From positions 1 through 13,447 of the forward strand of contig DAHWGX010000084.1 in the NCBI GenBank assembly GCA_027335985.1: a stretch of 13,447 nt of DNA. The letters run 5' to 3'. Shown in pieces: positions 6,701 to 13,447 of the stretch. The DNA is from Nitrospirota bacterium (lineage in GTDB: Bacteria > Nitrospirota_A > Leptospirillia > Leptospirillales > Leptospirillaceae). The notes below the pieces were generated by a model that saw nothing but the letters and a program-made list of their open reading frames with translations, ran no database searches and had not been told where the DNA came from. The position numbers and the translations under genes were made by a program. How positions within the stretch are numbered: position 1 is the stretch's first letter; every line of letters starts with the position of its first letter.

Positions 6701-6714
6701 AGACAAAAAAGGAG

Positions 6715-6744
6715 TTGCGGTAAAATATATAAGGATTTATGCTA
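6715..6744 (+). promoter_or_regulatory. Weak candidate promoter for the PAS/GAF cyclase
   Basis: TTGCGG (6715-6720) and TATGCT (6739-6744) are 18 bp apart within an AT-rich patch after mtnB. This is the best -35/-10 pair in the 118-base gap, but the match is poor. Confidence 0.25.
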
Positions 6745-6767
6745 TACGCGAATAACCTTCTTGATCC

Positions 6768-6794
6768 GTCACGTTTTCAAGACAAATACGTGAC
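6768..6794. repeat. Inverted repeat in the cyclase leader
   Basis: GTCACG (6768-6773) and CGTGAC (6789-6794) are perfect 6-bp arms around 15 bases, ending 24 bases before the ATG. It could be a regulator site or a weak leader hairpin. Confidence 0.3.
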
Positions 6795-6818
6795 AGTAAG
6801 GCCTACCCCGGGGCAGGG

Positions 6819-9722
6819 ATGACTCGTACGCCACCTGGAAAAAAAGACTTTGAAGCCGCCCCCCTCTTCCGGAAGATCGTCGAGACGGCCGATTTCGGCG
6901 TCGGGGTCGTCGACCGGAACGGAACCTACCTCTTCGCCAACCGGAAATGGGCCGATATGACCGGATACTCCCCCGAGGAGATCCGTTCCCGAACCGTTGC
7001 CGACATCACCTTCCCATCCGACCTCGACGAAACCCGGCAGAAGGTCCGGGACCTCTTCGCAGGAACCATCACCTCCTATACCATCGAAAAGAGGGTTCGA
7101 CGCAAAGACGGTACTTGGTTCTGGGGACGGGTGGTCGCGACTCCTCTTCTCGATGAAGCGGGGAAGGTGACGGCCATCAATGGCCTCATTGCCGACATCA
7201 CGGCCCACAAACTGGCGCTGGAACGGATCGAGACGGATGCTGCGATCCAGCGGCTGGTCTCGAGAATCACGTCCCTTCCCTTGAATCCCGATGATTCCTC
7301 CACCCGGCTTCAGAAACTCTCCGACATTCTGGTCGACGATTCCCCCTTCCGTTTTTCCGCTTTTTTCAGGAAGTCCGGGGAACCCATCGTCTTTGCGAAG
7401 TCCTCCCAAAGCGCTCTCAAACCCACGGACGGGGATCTCCTGGGCCTTGTCGCGACAACCTTCCGGGAAAACCGGACTGTCGTTGCTAAACTCGACCAAG
7501 AAAAACAAAAGGGCATTCACTCGCTTCTGGGACTCCCGATCTCGCGGATGGACCGTCCATGGGGAGCCCTCGTTCTCTCGGGGCCCCAGAACGAATTCTT
7601 TTCCGACGACTCGCTCGCCATTCTGGTCCGCAGCATTTCCACAGCGCTTGAATCGGCGAGCCTCGCCGGGACCAACCGGGCCCTCCACCGGATCAGCCGT
7701 CTGATCGGAAGCCGACCCTCTTCCCAGCACCTCTTCGATGAGACGTGCCGGACGCTTGTGGACGACGGAGGCCTCCTCGATGCCGCCATCATGCGCTTCG
7801 ATCCGGACACAAGGAACCTCGTTCCCGTCGTGGTGCGGGGCAACCTCGAGAAGGCGGGAGAAGCCGTCCACCAGATGCGGTTCAACCTCTCTCCCGGACA
7901 CAACGACACGTTGACGGCGATGGCGGAGGCCATCCGCACCGGACTTCCCGTCGTCACCCAGGACTACACCGAACGCTTTAGCCAGCCGGGACTCGAGCGG
8001 ATGCAACAATGGTCGCAAAAATTCCACTGGCGCTCCGGGGCCAGTTTTCCCCTGTACTCCCAAATTCCGGGCCCCTCGGGCTTCCCTTCTTTTTCCGGGG
8101 GCCGCGTGATCGGTCTTCTGACCGTGACCTCCGACGAAACGGGATTTTTCCATGACCGACTCGTCCAGCTTCTCGAGGAGACAGCCAATATCCTGGGGGT
8201 GGCGCTCGACCGTCACGAAGAGGATCGGATCCATGCGGAGTCCCGGGAAAATCTCTCCAAGATGACCGAACTCTACGCCGCATCGAACGGCATCAACCGG
8301 CTCGTGAACCAGCGCCCCTCCGAACAGGAGCTTTTTGACGAAATATGCCGGATCATCAACGAAATCGGAATGTTCTACATGGTGAGAGTCCTCTCCGTCG
8401 ATCGGGAGAGCGGGATACTGAAACCTGTGGCCGTTCATGCGCGGGCCGATTCCATGGTCGCCTTTTTCCGGGAGCTCTCCTTCCGGACGGATCCGGAATC
8501 CATGGAAAAACTCCGACATCTCAGTCCTCAGGCCTGCCTCGCCAAAAAAAAGCCGGTCATCCACCACAACCTGGTCAAGGAACTTGAAACGCTCGGCCTG
8601 GGGAATCTGTCGGCCAAGGCAATGGAGTTCGGGCTCTGGTCCCAGGGCTCTTTCCCTGTCTCCCGGAATGGCCAGATCGCCTACATCCTCTCCGTCTTCG
8701 CTGAACGGGTGGGTTTTTTCGACGCTCCTCTCGTTTCGCTTCTCGAGGAAATCTCCAGGACCCTCTCAACCGCCCTCGACAACATCGACCGGGAGCGCGA
8801 CAAGCGAAATGCGGAAGAGGCGCTCAAGAGTTCGGAGGAAAAATACCGACTTCTGATGGAGGAGGCGGGAGACGGAATTCTCATTGTCGACCTTGAATCC
8901 AAGAAGGTGGTCGACGCCAATCGACAGGCCTGCCGTCTCTTTGGACTCGGGAAGGCGGAACTTACCGGGAGAAAGAAAGGCGACCTTCTCCCCCACGCTT
9001 CCGGAACACTCGCCTCGGGACTCCACCGGCATGCTCTGTCTTTTTCCCCGCAGGGGAACGCCCACAAACCGGTACGCTACCAGATTCAAAGCTCCCCGGA
9101 AGGACCTCGCGAAGTGGAGGTCCTCGAGTCCCGGATCACCTGGAGGGACCGGTCCCTCCTCCAGATACACCTGCGCGACGTAACGGACCTTCATTTTTAT
9201 GAGAGCGAACTCAAACGCATGGCCCGGGAGGACTCTCTGACGGGGCTCCTGAACCGCCATGCCCTCTGGAATGAGCTTGAGAGCATTCTTTCGACCTCCT
9301 CGCCCAAGCTCCGGATTGCTCTGTTCTATATCGACCTCGACAACTTCAAGCTCATCAACGACACTTTCGGCCACGAGACGGGGGATGGCATTCTCAAGAT
9401 CGTGAGCCAGAGGCTCAAAACCGCCGTCCGGGAAAGCGACATTGTCGCCCGGATCGGGGGGGACGAGTTTCTTGTGCTCGCGACGGAATCGGTCTCGCGA
9501 GACCGGGTGGAGAGGATCGCCATCCGCATCCTTTCGGCCCTCGATCTCCCGATCAGCCTGAACGGCCATGAATTTTCGATTCATGCGAGCCTTGGGATCA
9601 GCTTCTTTCCCGATCATGGCGCCAATCCGGAGGAACTTATCCGGACGGCCGATTCGGCGATGTACCGGTCGAAGCGGGAAGGACGGAACCGATTCACCTT
9701 TCACGCGATCCCCGCGGACTAG
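6819..9722 (+). CDS. PAS-GAF-GAF-GAF-PAS-GGDEF diguanylate cyclase
   Basis: A 967-residue soluble sensor that makes c-di-GMP from GTP. The order is PAS with PAC (about 15-130), GAF-like 1 (about 140-282), GAF-like 2 (about 285-478), GAF-like 3 (about 485-655), a coiled linker (DRERDKRNAEEAL), a second PAS (about 670-795) and GGDEF (about 797-963). The catalytic signature GGDEF is at 880-884, with the inhibitory site Arg871-Asp874 five residues before it. The metal-binding IDLDNFK and the substrate-site FGHETGD are present. GAF 2 and 3 look like an internal duplication: both open with a helix, then RP-S-x-x-x-LFDE-x-CR, and close with GFF and LLEE. No membrane helix or signal peptide is seen, so it should act in the cytosol. 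No EAL domain follows. The ATG at 6819 has a poorly spaced GGGG/AGGG upstream, but an in-frame alternative is lacking. It may be transcribed separately from the salvage operon 118 bp upstream. Confidence 0.93.
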   Translation: MTRTPPGKKDFEAAPLFRKIVETADFGVGVVDRNGTYLFANRKWADMTGYSPEEIRSRTVADITFPSDLDETRQKVRDLFAGTITSYTIEKRVRRKDGTWFWGRVVATPLLDEAGKVTAINGLIADITAHKLALERIETDAAIQRLVSRITSLPLNPDDSSTRLQKLSDILVDDSPFRFSAFFRKSGEPIVFAKSSQSALKPTDGDLLGLVATTFRENRTVVAKLDQEKQKGIHSLLGLPISRMDRPWGALVLSGPQNEFFSDDSLAILVRSISTALESASLAGTNRALHRISRLIGSRPSSQHLFDETCRTLVDDGGLLDAAIMRFDPDTRNLVPVVVRGNLEKAGEAVHQMRFNLSPGHNDTLTAMAEAIRTGLPVVTQDYTERFSQPGLERMQQWSQKFHWRSGASFPLYSQIPGPSGFPSFSGGRVIGLLTVTSDETGFFHDRLVQLLEETANILGVALDRHEEDRIHAESRENLSKMTELYAASNGINRLVNQRPSEQELFDEICRIINEIGMFYMVRVLSVDRESGILKPVAVHARADSMVAFFRELSFRTDPESMEKLRHLSPQACLAKKKPVIHHNLVKELETLGLGNLSAKAMEFGLWSQGSFPVSRNGQIAYILSVFAERVGFFDAPLVSLLEEISRTLSTALDNIDRERDKRNAEEALKSSEEKYRLLMEEAGDGILIVDLESKKVVDANRQACRLFGLGKAELTGRKKGDLLPHASGTLASGLHRHALSFSPQGNAHKPVRYQIQSSPEGPREVEVLESRITWRDRSLLQIHLRDVTDLHFYESELKRMAREDSLTGLLNRHALWNELESILSTSSPKLRIALFYIDLDNFKLINDTFGHETGDGILKIVSQRLKTAVRESDIVARIGGDEFLVLATESVSRDRVERIAIRILSALDLPISLNGHEFSIHASLGISFFPDHGANPEELIRTADSAMYRSKREGRNRFTFHAIPAD

Positions 9723-9776
9723 GATCACCCGTCAAGGCCACAGCTTCCATCGGTCATGGCGAAATCGGTTCTTCGC

Positions 9777-9805
9777 TTGCCCCTCCCTCACGCCTCTGGT
9801 AGAAT
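9777..9805 (+). promoter_or_regulatory. tRNA-Cys promoter
   Basis: TTGCCC (9777-9782) and TAGAAT (9800-9805) are separated by exactly 17 bp and end 25 bases before the tRNA. The initiation point would fall near 9812. Confidence 0.6.
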
Positions 9806-9830
9806 CTTTCGGTCCGAATTTCTCCAACAC

Positions 9831-9905
<75 letters not shown>

Positions 9906-9952
9906 ATACCAGAGCCAAAATAAGAAAAATTTCCTCATAATTAAAGTTGAAT

Positions 9953-9973
9953 TTGCCGGGATCTTGCCGGGAT
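9953..9973 (+). repeat. Tandem direct repeats, candidate integrase arm-type sites
   Basis: TTGCCGGGAT occurs at 9953-9962 and again at 9964-9973, an 11-bp period that places both on the same face of the helix. They lie between the attachment tRNA and the integrase gene, where arm-type sites for the integrase N-terminal domain or binding sites for an excision factor are expected. Confidence 0.5.
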
Positions 9974-9976
9974 AAT

Positions 9977-10020
9977 TCCAAAAGAGTATGATTTTCCTGT
10001 CTGAGAAAATCACTTTTGGA
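9977..10020 (+). promoter_or_regulatory. Two-tier hairpin in the integrase leader
   Basis: The outer arms TCCAAAAG (9977-9984) and CTTTTGGA (10013-10020) enclose inner arms GATTTTC (9990-9996) and GAAAATC (10005-10011). They leave an 8-base apical loop and a small asymmetric internal loop. The last three bases of the outer stem (GGA, 10018-10020) are the first part of the integrase Shine-Dalgarno GGAGGG. Folding of the transcript could therefore limit translation, or the DNA palindrome could bind a regulator. Confidence 0.55.
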
Positions 10021-10029
10021 GGGAAGAGA

Positions 10030-11112
10030 ATGGCCTATTTCCGGAAGCGGTCGGGAGCATGGGAAGCATCGATCGAAAAGAAAGGGGTTCCTCGTATTTC
10101 CCGCACGTTCGATACGAAAGGCGAGGCAGAAATCTGGGCGGCGACTGTCGAATCAGAAATAGGCCGGGGAGTTTTCGTCTCCCGAAAGGAAGCTGAAAGT
10201 ACGACCCTGTCCGAGGCACTGGACCGCTACGAACGGGAAGTGATCCCCGGAAAAAAAGGGGCCGTCCAAGAATCCATGCGGATCCGGATTTGGAAAAGGA
10301 CCCCCTTGGCAAAACGATCTATTGCCTCGATCCTGGGGAAAGACATTGCCGCTTATCGGGATGCCCGACTAAAGGAAGTCGCCCCTAACACCGTCCGACA
10401 TGAACTCGCCGTTCTCTCCCACGTCTTCACGATCGCAGTCAAAGAATGGAGCATGGCAGGACTCGTCAATCCTGTTCGGCAAATCCGAATTCCAAAAGCC
10501 CCTCCTGGCCGGGACCGCCGGTTAAATCCCGGCGAACTGGAGCGAATCATTTCCGCCTCCGGATCGTCCGTCCTCCCTGACATCGCCCGATTTGCCGTTG
10601 AAACGGGCATGAGACAGGCGGAAATTGCCGAAATGACTTGGGAACTAGTGGACCTAAAAAAACGGACCGTGACACTTCTGGATACGAAGAACGGAGAAAA
10701 GAGAATCGTTCCCCTATCGACGGAGGCTGTCCGTATTCTGTCCGAACTTGTCCGGAGAATCGACGGAGAGGTTTGGGGAATACAGCCGCGAACCATCGCC
10801 ATCTCGTTTGCTCGCGCCGTCTCCCGGGCCAGGAATTCCTACGAAAAGGAATGCGCGGAGAAGGGGGGAAAGCCGGATCCGGCCTTCCTAGTCGATCTCC
10901 ATTTTCACGATCTCCGACACGAGGCTACCAGTCGATTCTTTGAGTTGGGGCTGGATGCGACAAAGGTCAAAAATATCACTGGACACAAAACATATTCGAT
11001 GCTCGCCCGGTATACGCACCTGAAAGCTGAAGATATTGCTCTAGAAATTGATAGACTGGAAAAGGAAAGAGAGAAAAAAGCGGTCGATAACCAAGTGGAG
11101 AAGTTGAAATAG
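10030..11112 (+). CDS. Tyrosine recombinase / phage-type integrase
   Basis: A 360-residue site-specific recombinase that would integrate and excise the island at tRNA-Cys. An N-terminal basic, strand-rich segment (1-50) resembles an arm-binding domain. A SAM-like core-binding domain follows (about 58-150), then the catalytic domain (165-345). Catalytic residues are visible: Arg195 (ETGMRQAEI), Lys220 (DTKNGEKR), His293 and Arg296 (HDLRHEA), His319 (TGHK) and the nucleophile Tyr328 (ARYTHL). All are intact, so the enzyme is probably active. The ATG at 10030 is preceded by GGAGGG at 6 bases. A start at 9988 would read through the leader hairpin and lacks a ribosome-binding site. The C-terminus is highly charged. 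Base composition is closer to the chromosome than to the AT-rich cargo. Confidence 0.95.
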   Translation: MAYFRKRSGAWEASIEKKGVPRISRTFDTKGEAEIWAATVESEIGRGVFVSRKEAESTTLSEALDRYEREVIPGKKGAVQESMRIRIWKRTPLAKRSIASILGKDIAAYRDARLKEVAPNTVRHELAVLSHVFTIAVKEWSMAGLVNPVRQIRIPKAPPGRDRRLNPGELERIISASGSSVLPDIARFAVETGMRQAEIAEMTWELVDLKKRTVTLLDTKNGEKRIVPLSTEAVRILSELVRRIDGEVWGIQPRTIAISFARAVSRARNSYEKECAEKGGKPDPAFLVDLHFHDLRHEATSRFFELGLDATKVKNITGHKTYSMLARYTHLKAEDIALEIDRLEKEREKKAVDNQVEKLK

Positions 11113-11150
11113 CGGCGTCCTTCCCGTAGAATCGATTCAAAGGAGAAAAC

Positions 11151-11411
11151 ATGGCCTCATCGATGGAAGCAATCCAGAAGATCCTCCAGGAAACCGTTGC
11201 CCCGGGAATCAGCGATATTCGGGAGCGCCTCGCCCGCGTCGAGGTCGAAATCAAGCGTCTGGACGACAAGGTCGATTCCTTCCGCAACGAAACCGCATCC
11301 GAATTTCGCCGTCTGGACAACAGAATCGATTCCCTTGACCGCCGACTTGACGAATCCACATCGATCCGCGAGCGGCTGGCCGCCTTAGAAGCCAAGGTGT
11401 CCGCCCACTGA
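11151..11411 (+). CDS. Small coiled-coil protein downstream of the integrase
   Basis: An 86-residue protein with no recognised family. From about residue 20 to the end it is a charged coiled coil with clean a/d spacing: Leu27, Val30, Ile34, Leu37, Val41, Phe44, then Phe52, Leu55, Ile59, Leu62, Leu66, then Ile72, Leu76, Leu79, Val83. There is no signal peptide or membrane helix, so it is probably cytosolic and oligomeric. The ATG has GGAG 5 bases upstream. It lies 38 bp after the integrase on the same strand and is probably co-transcribed. This makes a partner or accessory role in recombination or element maintenance conceivable but unproven. GC content is high, and the AT-rich zone begins right after its stop. 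Confidence 0.75.
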   Translation: MASSMEAIQKILQETVAPGISDIRERLARVEVEIKRLDDKVDSFRNETASEFRRLDNRIDSLDRRLDESTSIRERLAALEAKVSAH

Positions 11412-11438
11412 CCCTTGCTGCGCACTCCGCCCAAATGC

Positions 11439-11459
11439 CCTGAATTAATTAGATTCAGG
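11439..11459. terminator. Hairpin between convergent genes
   Basis: CCTGAA (11439-11444) pairs with TTCAGG (11454-11459), extendable by a T-A pair inside. It sits between the plus-strand coiled-coil gene and the minus-strand lipoprotein gene, overlapping the end of the latter. No T-tract follows, so termination is only a possibility. Confidence 0.3.
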
Positions 11460-11885
11460 AGGTGCTTTCGGATGGTCTCCTCCCATACCTCCCGCAACAC
11501 ATAGGTCTCCTTTAAACAAGACTTTTGCAATTTTATTATTATATCGATCAATTTCAAACCATATTGTACAGACAAGCTTTTCCGATTGAGTGTTTGAGTA
11601 TCCTCCATAAGCGCCATATTCTCCGCCATATTCAGGCGTATAATAATTCTGAGTAAATGCGAGCATACGGGATTTTTGGTAGACATAGACAATATTTTTA
11701 TTTGGAGCAGTAATTTGCCATTTTGGATAACCCCACGTTCGCACAAGTTCTTTACTGTTTTTTCCTACCCAAGAATCGACAACCTTTCTGTATTTAGCTT
11801 GAGTTGCACAGCCATTCAAAACAATCAACGATAATAATAAAAACGTCAATAAGCCTTTTAGCGAAATGCCTTTCCATTCTGCCAT
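11445..11885 (-). CDS. Small outer-membrane lipoprotein
   Basis: A 146-residue protein with a lipoprotein signal: hydrophobic stretch 11-23 and lipobox LNGC with Cys26 as the lipidation site. Ala at +2 favours the outer membrane. The mature part begins with a helix-like segment, VVDSWVGKNSKELVRTWGYP (35-54), reminiscent of SmpA/OmlA-type small lipoproteins in which a W-x-G-P turn follows a helix. A Tyr/Gly-rich stretch (YGGEYGAYGGYSN, 85-97) and a Gly/Pro tail follow. Two Cys residues (106 and 128) could form a disulfide. The ATG is preceded by AGGAGG at 4 bases, an excellent ribosome-binding site. The gene is AT-rich island cargo. A terminator-like hairpin lies immediately upstream. Function is unknown. 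Confidence 0.8.
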   Translation of the reverse strand: MAEWKGISLKGLLTFLLLSLIVLNGCATQAKYRKVVDSWVGKNSKELVRTWGYPKWQITAPNKNIVYVYQKSRMLAFTQNYYTPEYGGEYGAYGGYSNTQSEKLVCTIWFEIDRYNNKIAKVLFKGDLCVAGGMGGDHPKAPPESN

Positions 11886-11898
11886 TTAACCTCCTTTT

Positions 11899-11935
11899 AA
11901 AAATAGGCTCTATTTCCCTCGGTTGTTGTAGAGCC
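11899..11935 (-). terminator. Terminator-like hairpin or attenuator ahead of the lipoprotein gene
   Basis: On the minus strand GGCTCTA pairs with TAGAGCC (plus coordinates 11929-11935 and 11906-11912) around a 16-base loop. TATTTTT follows directly. This is the form of a Rho-independent terminator, although the stem is short. It would end transcripts from the beta-barrel/TraB-like genes. It also stands only about 10 bases before the lipoprotein Shine-Dalgarno, so it could act as an attenuator. Confidence 0.5.
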
Positions 11936-12097
11936 CAAAAATTGAAGGTCAAATCCATATGCAGAGCGGTGTTAGAGAGGAAACGTGCAAATTTTATTAT
12001 TTTAAGTGAAATTATCATCACATTTACGCTTCCAGAAGTCCGGCAAATAAGGCAACTACCACGATCTGACTATGACTCACTTATTTTCAAACAGGCC

Positions 12098-12724
12098 CTA
12101 AAAATAAAAATGGAATCCTGCAAAGATTGGAGTATATGCTACATAATTTCCATTTGTATAACCCCAAGAGGGAATAGGATTGAGTTGAAAGTAAACAGAC
12201 ATAGAGGAATACTCCGGGAATGCATATTCGATCCCGATTCCGGGAAGAAGTTCATAGCCGAAACTTGGACTTCCAATCTCCGGAACGACATCGAAATCTC
12301 CATAAAAAACAAAATGCTGACGTTCGATGATAGGAACCATTCCCTGTATCTGGAAGGTCGTCAAGTGGAAAGTATTCAAGTTGCCTGCACCTAAAAGATT
12401 GTCCGTTCCTCCATAGGAAGAGCTGATAAATCCAATGCCACCATCGATTCCAAACCATCGATTAAACCAGTATCGAATATCTGCAAATCCGGAATAAAGT
12501 GCGCTGTTGGCGGGGGACCAGCTAAGGCCAAAACCAACTTTACCATTATTGACGTAAATATTTGTATTTGATATAATATTGTTTTTTTGAGAATTCTTTG
12601 AATGAGAAACAGTATTGCTTGGCATGTTATTTTGATCGTCTGCAAAGGAAGTGGAAGGTAACAATAGAGCAAGAATAAAAAATGAAATAATTAATGAATT
12701 AAGTTTTAAAGTTCTTTTTAACAA
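12098..12724 (-). CDS. Outer-membrane beta-barrel protein
   Basis: A 208-residue protein with a Sec signal peptide (hydrophobic core 10-22, likely cleavage after SFA at 28). A polar Asn/Ser-rich stretch follows, then from about residue 57 alternating aromatic strands typical of a small barrel. The C-terminus FHFYF ends in Phe, the signal read by the BAM complex, and the length suits an eight-stranded barrel. The start is TTG at 12724, supported by AAGGAGG 6 bases upstream. It begins 15 bp after the stop of the TraB/Lnt-like gene on the same strand, so the two form an operon. A plus-strand frame of 196 codons overlapping this locus is judged a shadow. Ligand and role are unknown. Confidence 0.8.
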   Translation of the reverse strand: MLKRTLKLNSLIISFFILALLLPSTSFADDQNNMPSNTVSHSKNSQKNNIISNTNIYVNNGKVGFGLSWSPANSALYSGFADIRYWFNRWFGIDGGIGFISSSYGGTDNLLGAGNLNTFHLTTFQIQGMVPIIERQHFVFYGDFDVVPEIGSPSFGYELLPGIGIEYAFPEYSSMSVYFQLNPIPSWGYTNGNYVAYTPIFAGFHFYF

Positions 12725-12739
12725 ATTCCGCCTCCTTAT

Positions 12740-13447
12740 TTATCTATTCCATGAACGTAGAAAAGCTGTGCCAAACAAGCGGGACATTACATATATTGAG
12801 TTAAATTGTGCTTTGCTTTCCCCTGTCCCGTATCCTACCCAATTATTTACTACTGAAATTATAATATTTGGGCTCTCTTTAGACAGAAATGATGTAGAAA
12901 TGAGCCCTGGTAACAATTCCTCAAAACATACGAAGAATGAAACTTTTCTATGATTGATAACTTGAATTCCTTTGGAAAACCAATGGACATTTAAACCATG
13001 AGATGAGAAAGGAATCCATCCTGCGATCGGGATCGGTTGTCGCGTTAGATACACCACCCGATTTATTTTACCAAATGCAATAATAGAGCTATCATAATCA
13101 TTTATATTATATTTTGATTGCTTTATATCATCTGATCTCACGTAAGCACCAGATAAAACAATTGAATTATTTTTCTTTGCATAATTAATTATATTGGAAA
13201 ATATATTATTATTAATAGTCCATATACCTACAGCATTTTCAGGAAGAATGATTACATGATATTTTTCTTTAATTAATAATTTTATGGAATAAATCAAAGA
13301 TTGAAGTCTATTCTCATCAAATGATAATGATTCAAAATTAGTTGATATTGCAACCCAATCTAATGGAATCTTTGGATTCCTATATTCATAATTATCAATG
13401 AAAACAATTGTCAAGTCAATTAGATAAAATGGAAGAATTCTTATTAA
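12740..13447 (-). CDS. Carbon-nitrogen hydrolase, conjugative TraB / Lnt-like (5' end outside window)
   Basis: The minus-strand frame is open to the right edge, so the visible 235 codons are the C-terminal part of a longer protein. A TTG at 13414 is not needed as a start. Nitrilase-superfamily landmarks are ILPENAVGIW, with the catalytic Glu, and FFVCFEELLPG, whose Cys-x-Glu matches the nucleophile region of apolipoprotein N-acyltransferase. A late NNWVGYG and SRLFGTAFLRSWNR resemble the end of the domain. The Lys of the Glu-Lys-Cys triad is not obvious: the expected place reads YLTRQPIPIAG. Conjugative TraB proteins of Ti-type plasmids belong to this superfamily and usually have N-terminal membrane helices, which would lie off the window. 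TraB is favoured over Lnt because of the island context, but this is not proven. The sequence is very AT-rich. Confidence 0.7.
   Translation of the reverse strand, partial: LIRILPFYLIDLTIVFIDNYEYRNPKIPLDWVAISTNFESLSFDENRLQSLIYSIKLLIKEKYHVIILPENAVGIWTINNNIFSNIINYAKKNNSIVLSGAYVRSDDIKQSKYNINDYDSSIIAFGKINRVVYLTRQPIPIAGWIPFSSHGLNVHWFSKGIQVINHRKVSFFVCFEELLPGLISTSFLSKESPNIIISVVNNWVGYGTGESKAQFNSIYVMSRLFGTAFLRSWNR

Noticed and set aside
6777..8567. 596-codon minus-strand open frame
   Set aside because: It is antisense to the PAS/GAF cyclase, whose domains are clear. Long antisense frames are common in this GC-rich codon usage, and the translation shows no domain.
8766..9728. 320-codon minus-strand open frame
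   Set aside because: It is antisense to the PAS/GGDEF half of the same cyclase and has no recognisable domain.
11128..11332. AGAATCGATTC twice (11128-11138 and 11322-11332)
   Set aside because: The second copy is inside codons for Arg-Ile-Asp-Ser in the coiled coil. Two copies of a ClaI-like palindrome are weak evidence of a site.
11804..12394. 196-codon plus-strand open frame in the AT-rich zone
   Set aside because: It overlaps the lipoprotein start and most of the beta-barrel gene. The minus-strand genes have signal peptides, strong ribosome-binding sites and a BAM-type C-terminus, whereas this frame has none of these.

Overview
The window looks like a chromosomal segment of an acidophilic, aerobic, moderately GC-rich chemolithoautotroph. 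Leptospirillum (Nitrospirota) is my best guess. It rests on a type IV RubisCO-like protein in a methionine-salvage operon, an arsenic methyltransferase, large c-di-GMP sensor proteins and the overall codon habit. This is inference; no sequence comparison was run.

Layout. (1) 1-620: the left edge carries a compound GC-rich hairpin resembling the right end of IS200/IS605-type elements. A HEPN-domain orphan gene follows directly, and its start is poorly defined. (2) 621-1507: an arsenite methyltransferase gene (arsM) on the minus strand. It has a near-consensus promoter (TTGACA, 16 bp, TACAAT) overlapped by an inverted repeat, which suggests repressor control. (3) 1550-2944: a membrane-anchored diguanylate cyclase with a variant GEDEF signature, minus strand. 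(4) 3255-6700: a compact plus-strand operon. A four-helix DUF420-like membrane protein comes first, then mtnD, mtnW (RubisCO-like enolase), mtnX and mtnB. The last three junctions overlap (ATGA, ATGA and 8 bp). Together these four enzymes run the lower half of the methionine salvage pathway, from methylthioribulose-1-phosphate to the 2-keto acid of methionine. They use the split enolase (MtnW) plus phosphatase (MtnX) instead of the fused MtnC. (5) 6819-9722: a 967-residue soluble PAS-GAF-GAF-GAF-PAS-GGDEF cyclase with an intact GGDEF signature and I-site.

(6) 9831 to the right end: a tRNA-Cys gene with its own promoter and encoded CCA, followed by a tyrosine recombinase in the same orientation. 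This is the classic left boundary of a tRNA-integrated island. Between them lie two 10-bp direct repeats spaced one helical turn apart (candidate arm-type integrase sites). A two-tier hairpin follows whose outer stem includes part of the integrase Shine-Dalgarno sequence. A small coiled-coil gene comes after the integrase. At about 11,420 base composition falls sharply to AT-rich. The minus-strand cargo there comprises a lipoprotein, an outer-membrane beta-barrel protein and the 3' part of a carbon-nitrogen hydrolase resembling conjugative TraB or Lnt. These suggest an integrative conjugative-type element whose body continues past the window.

The strongest places for unexplored biology are the regulatory architecture around the integrase, the promoter/operator of arsM, the RubisCO-like salvage operon with its membrane-protein leader gene, and the AT-rich envelope/TraB-like cluster.
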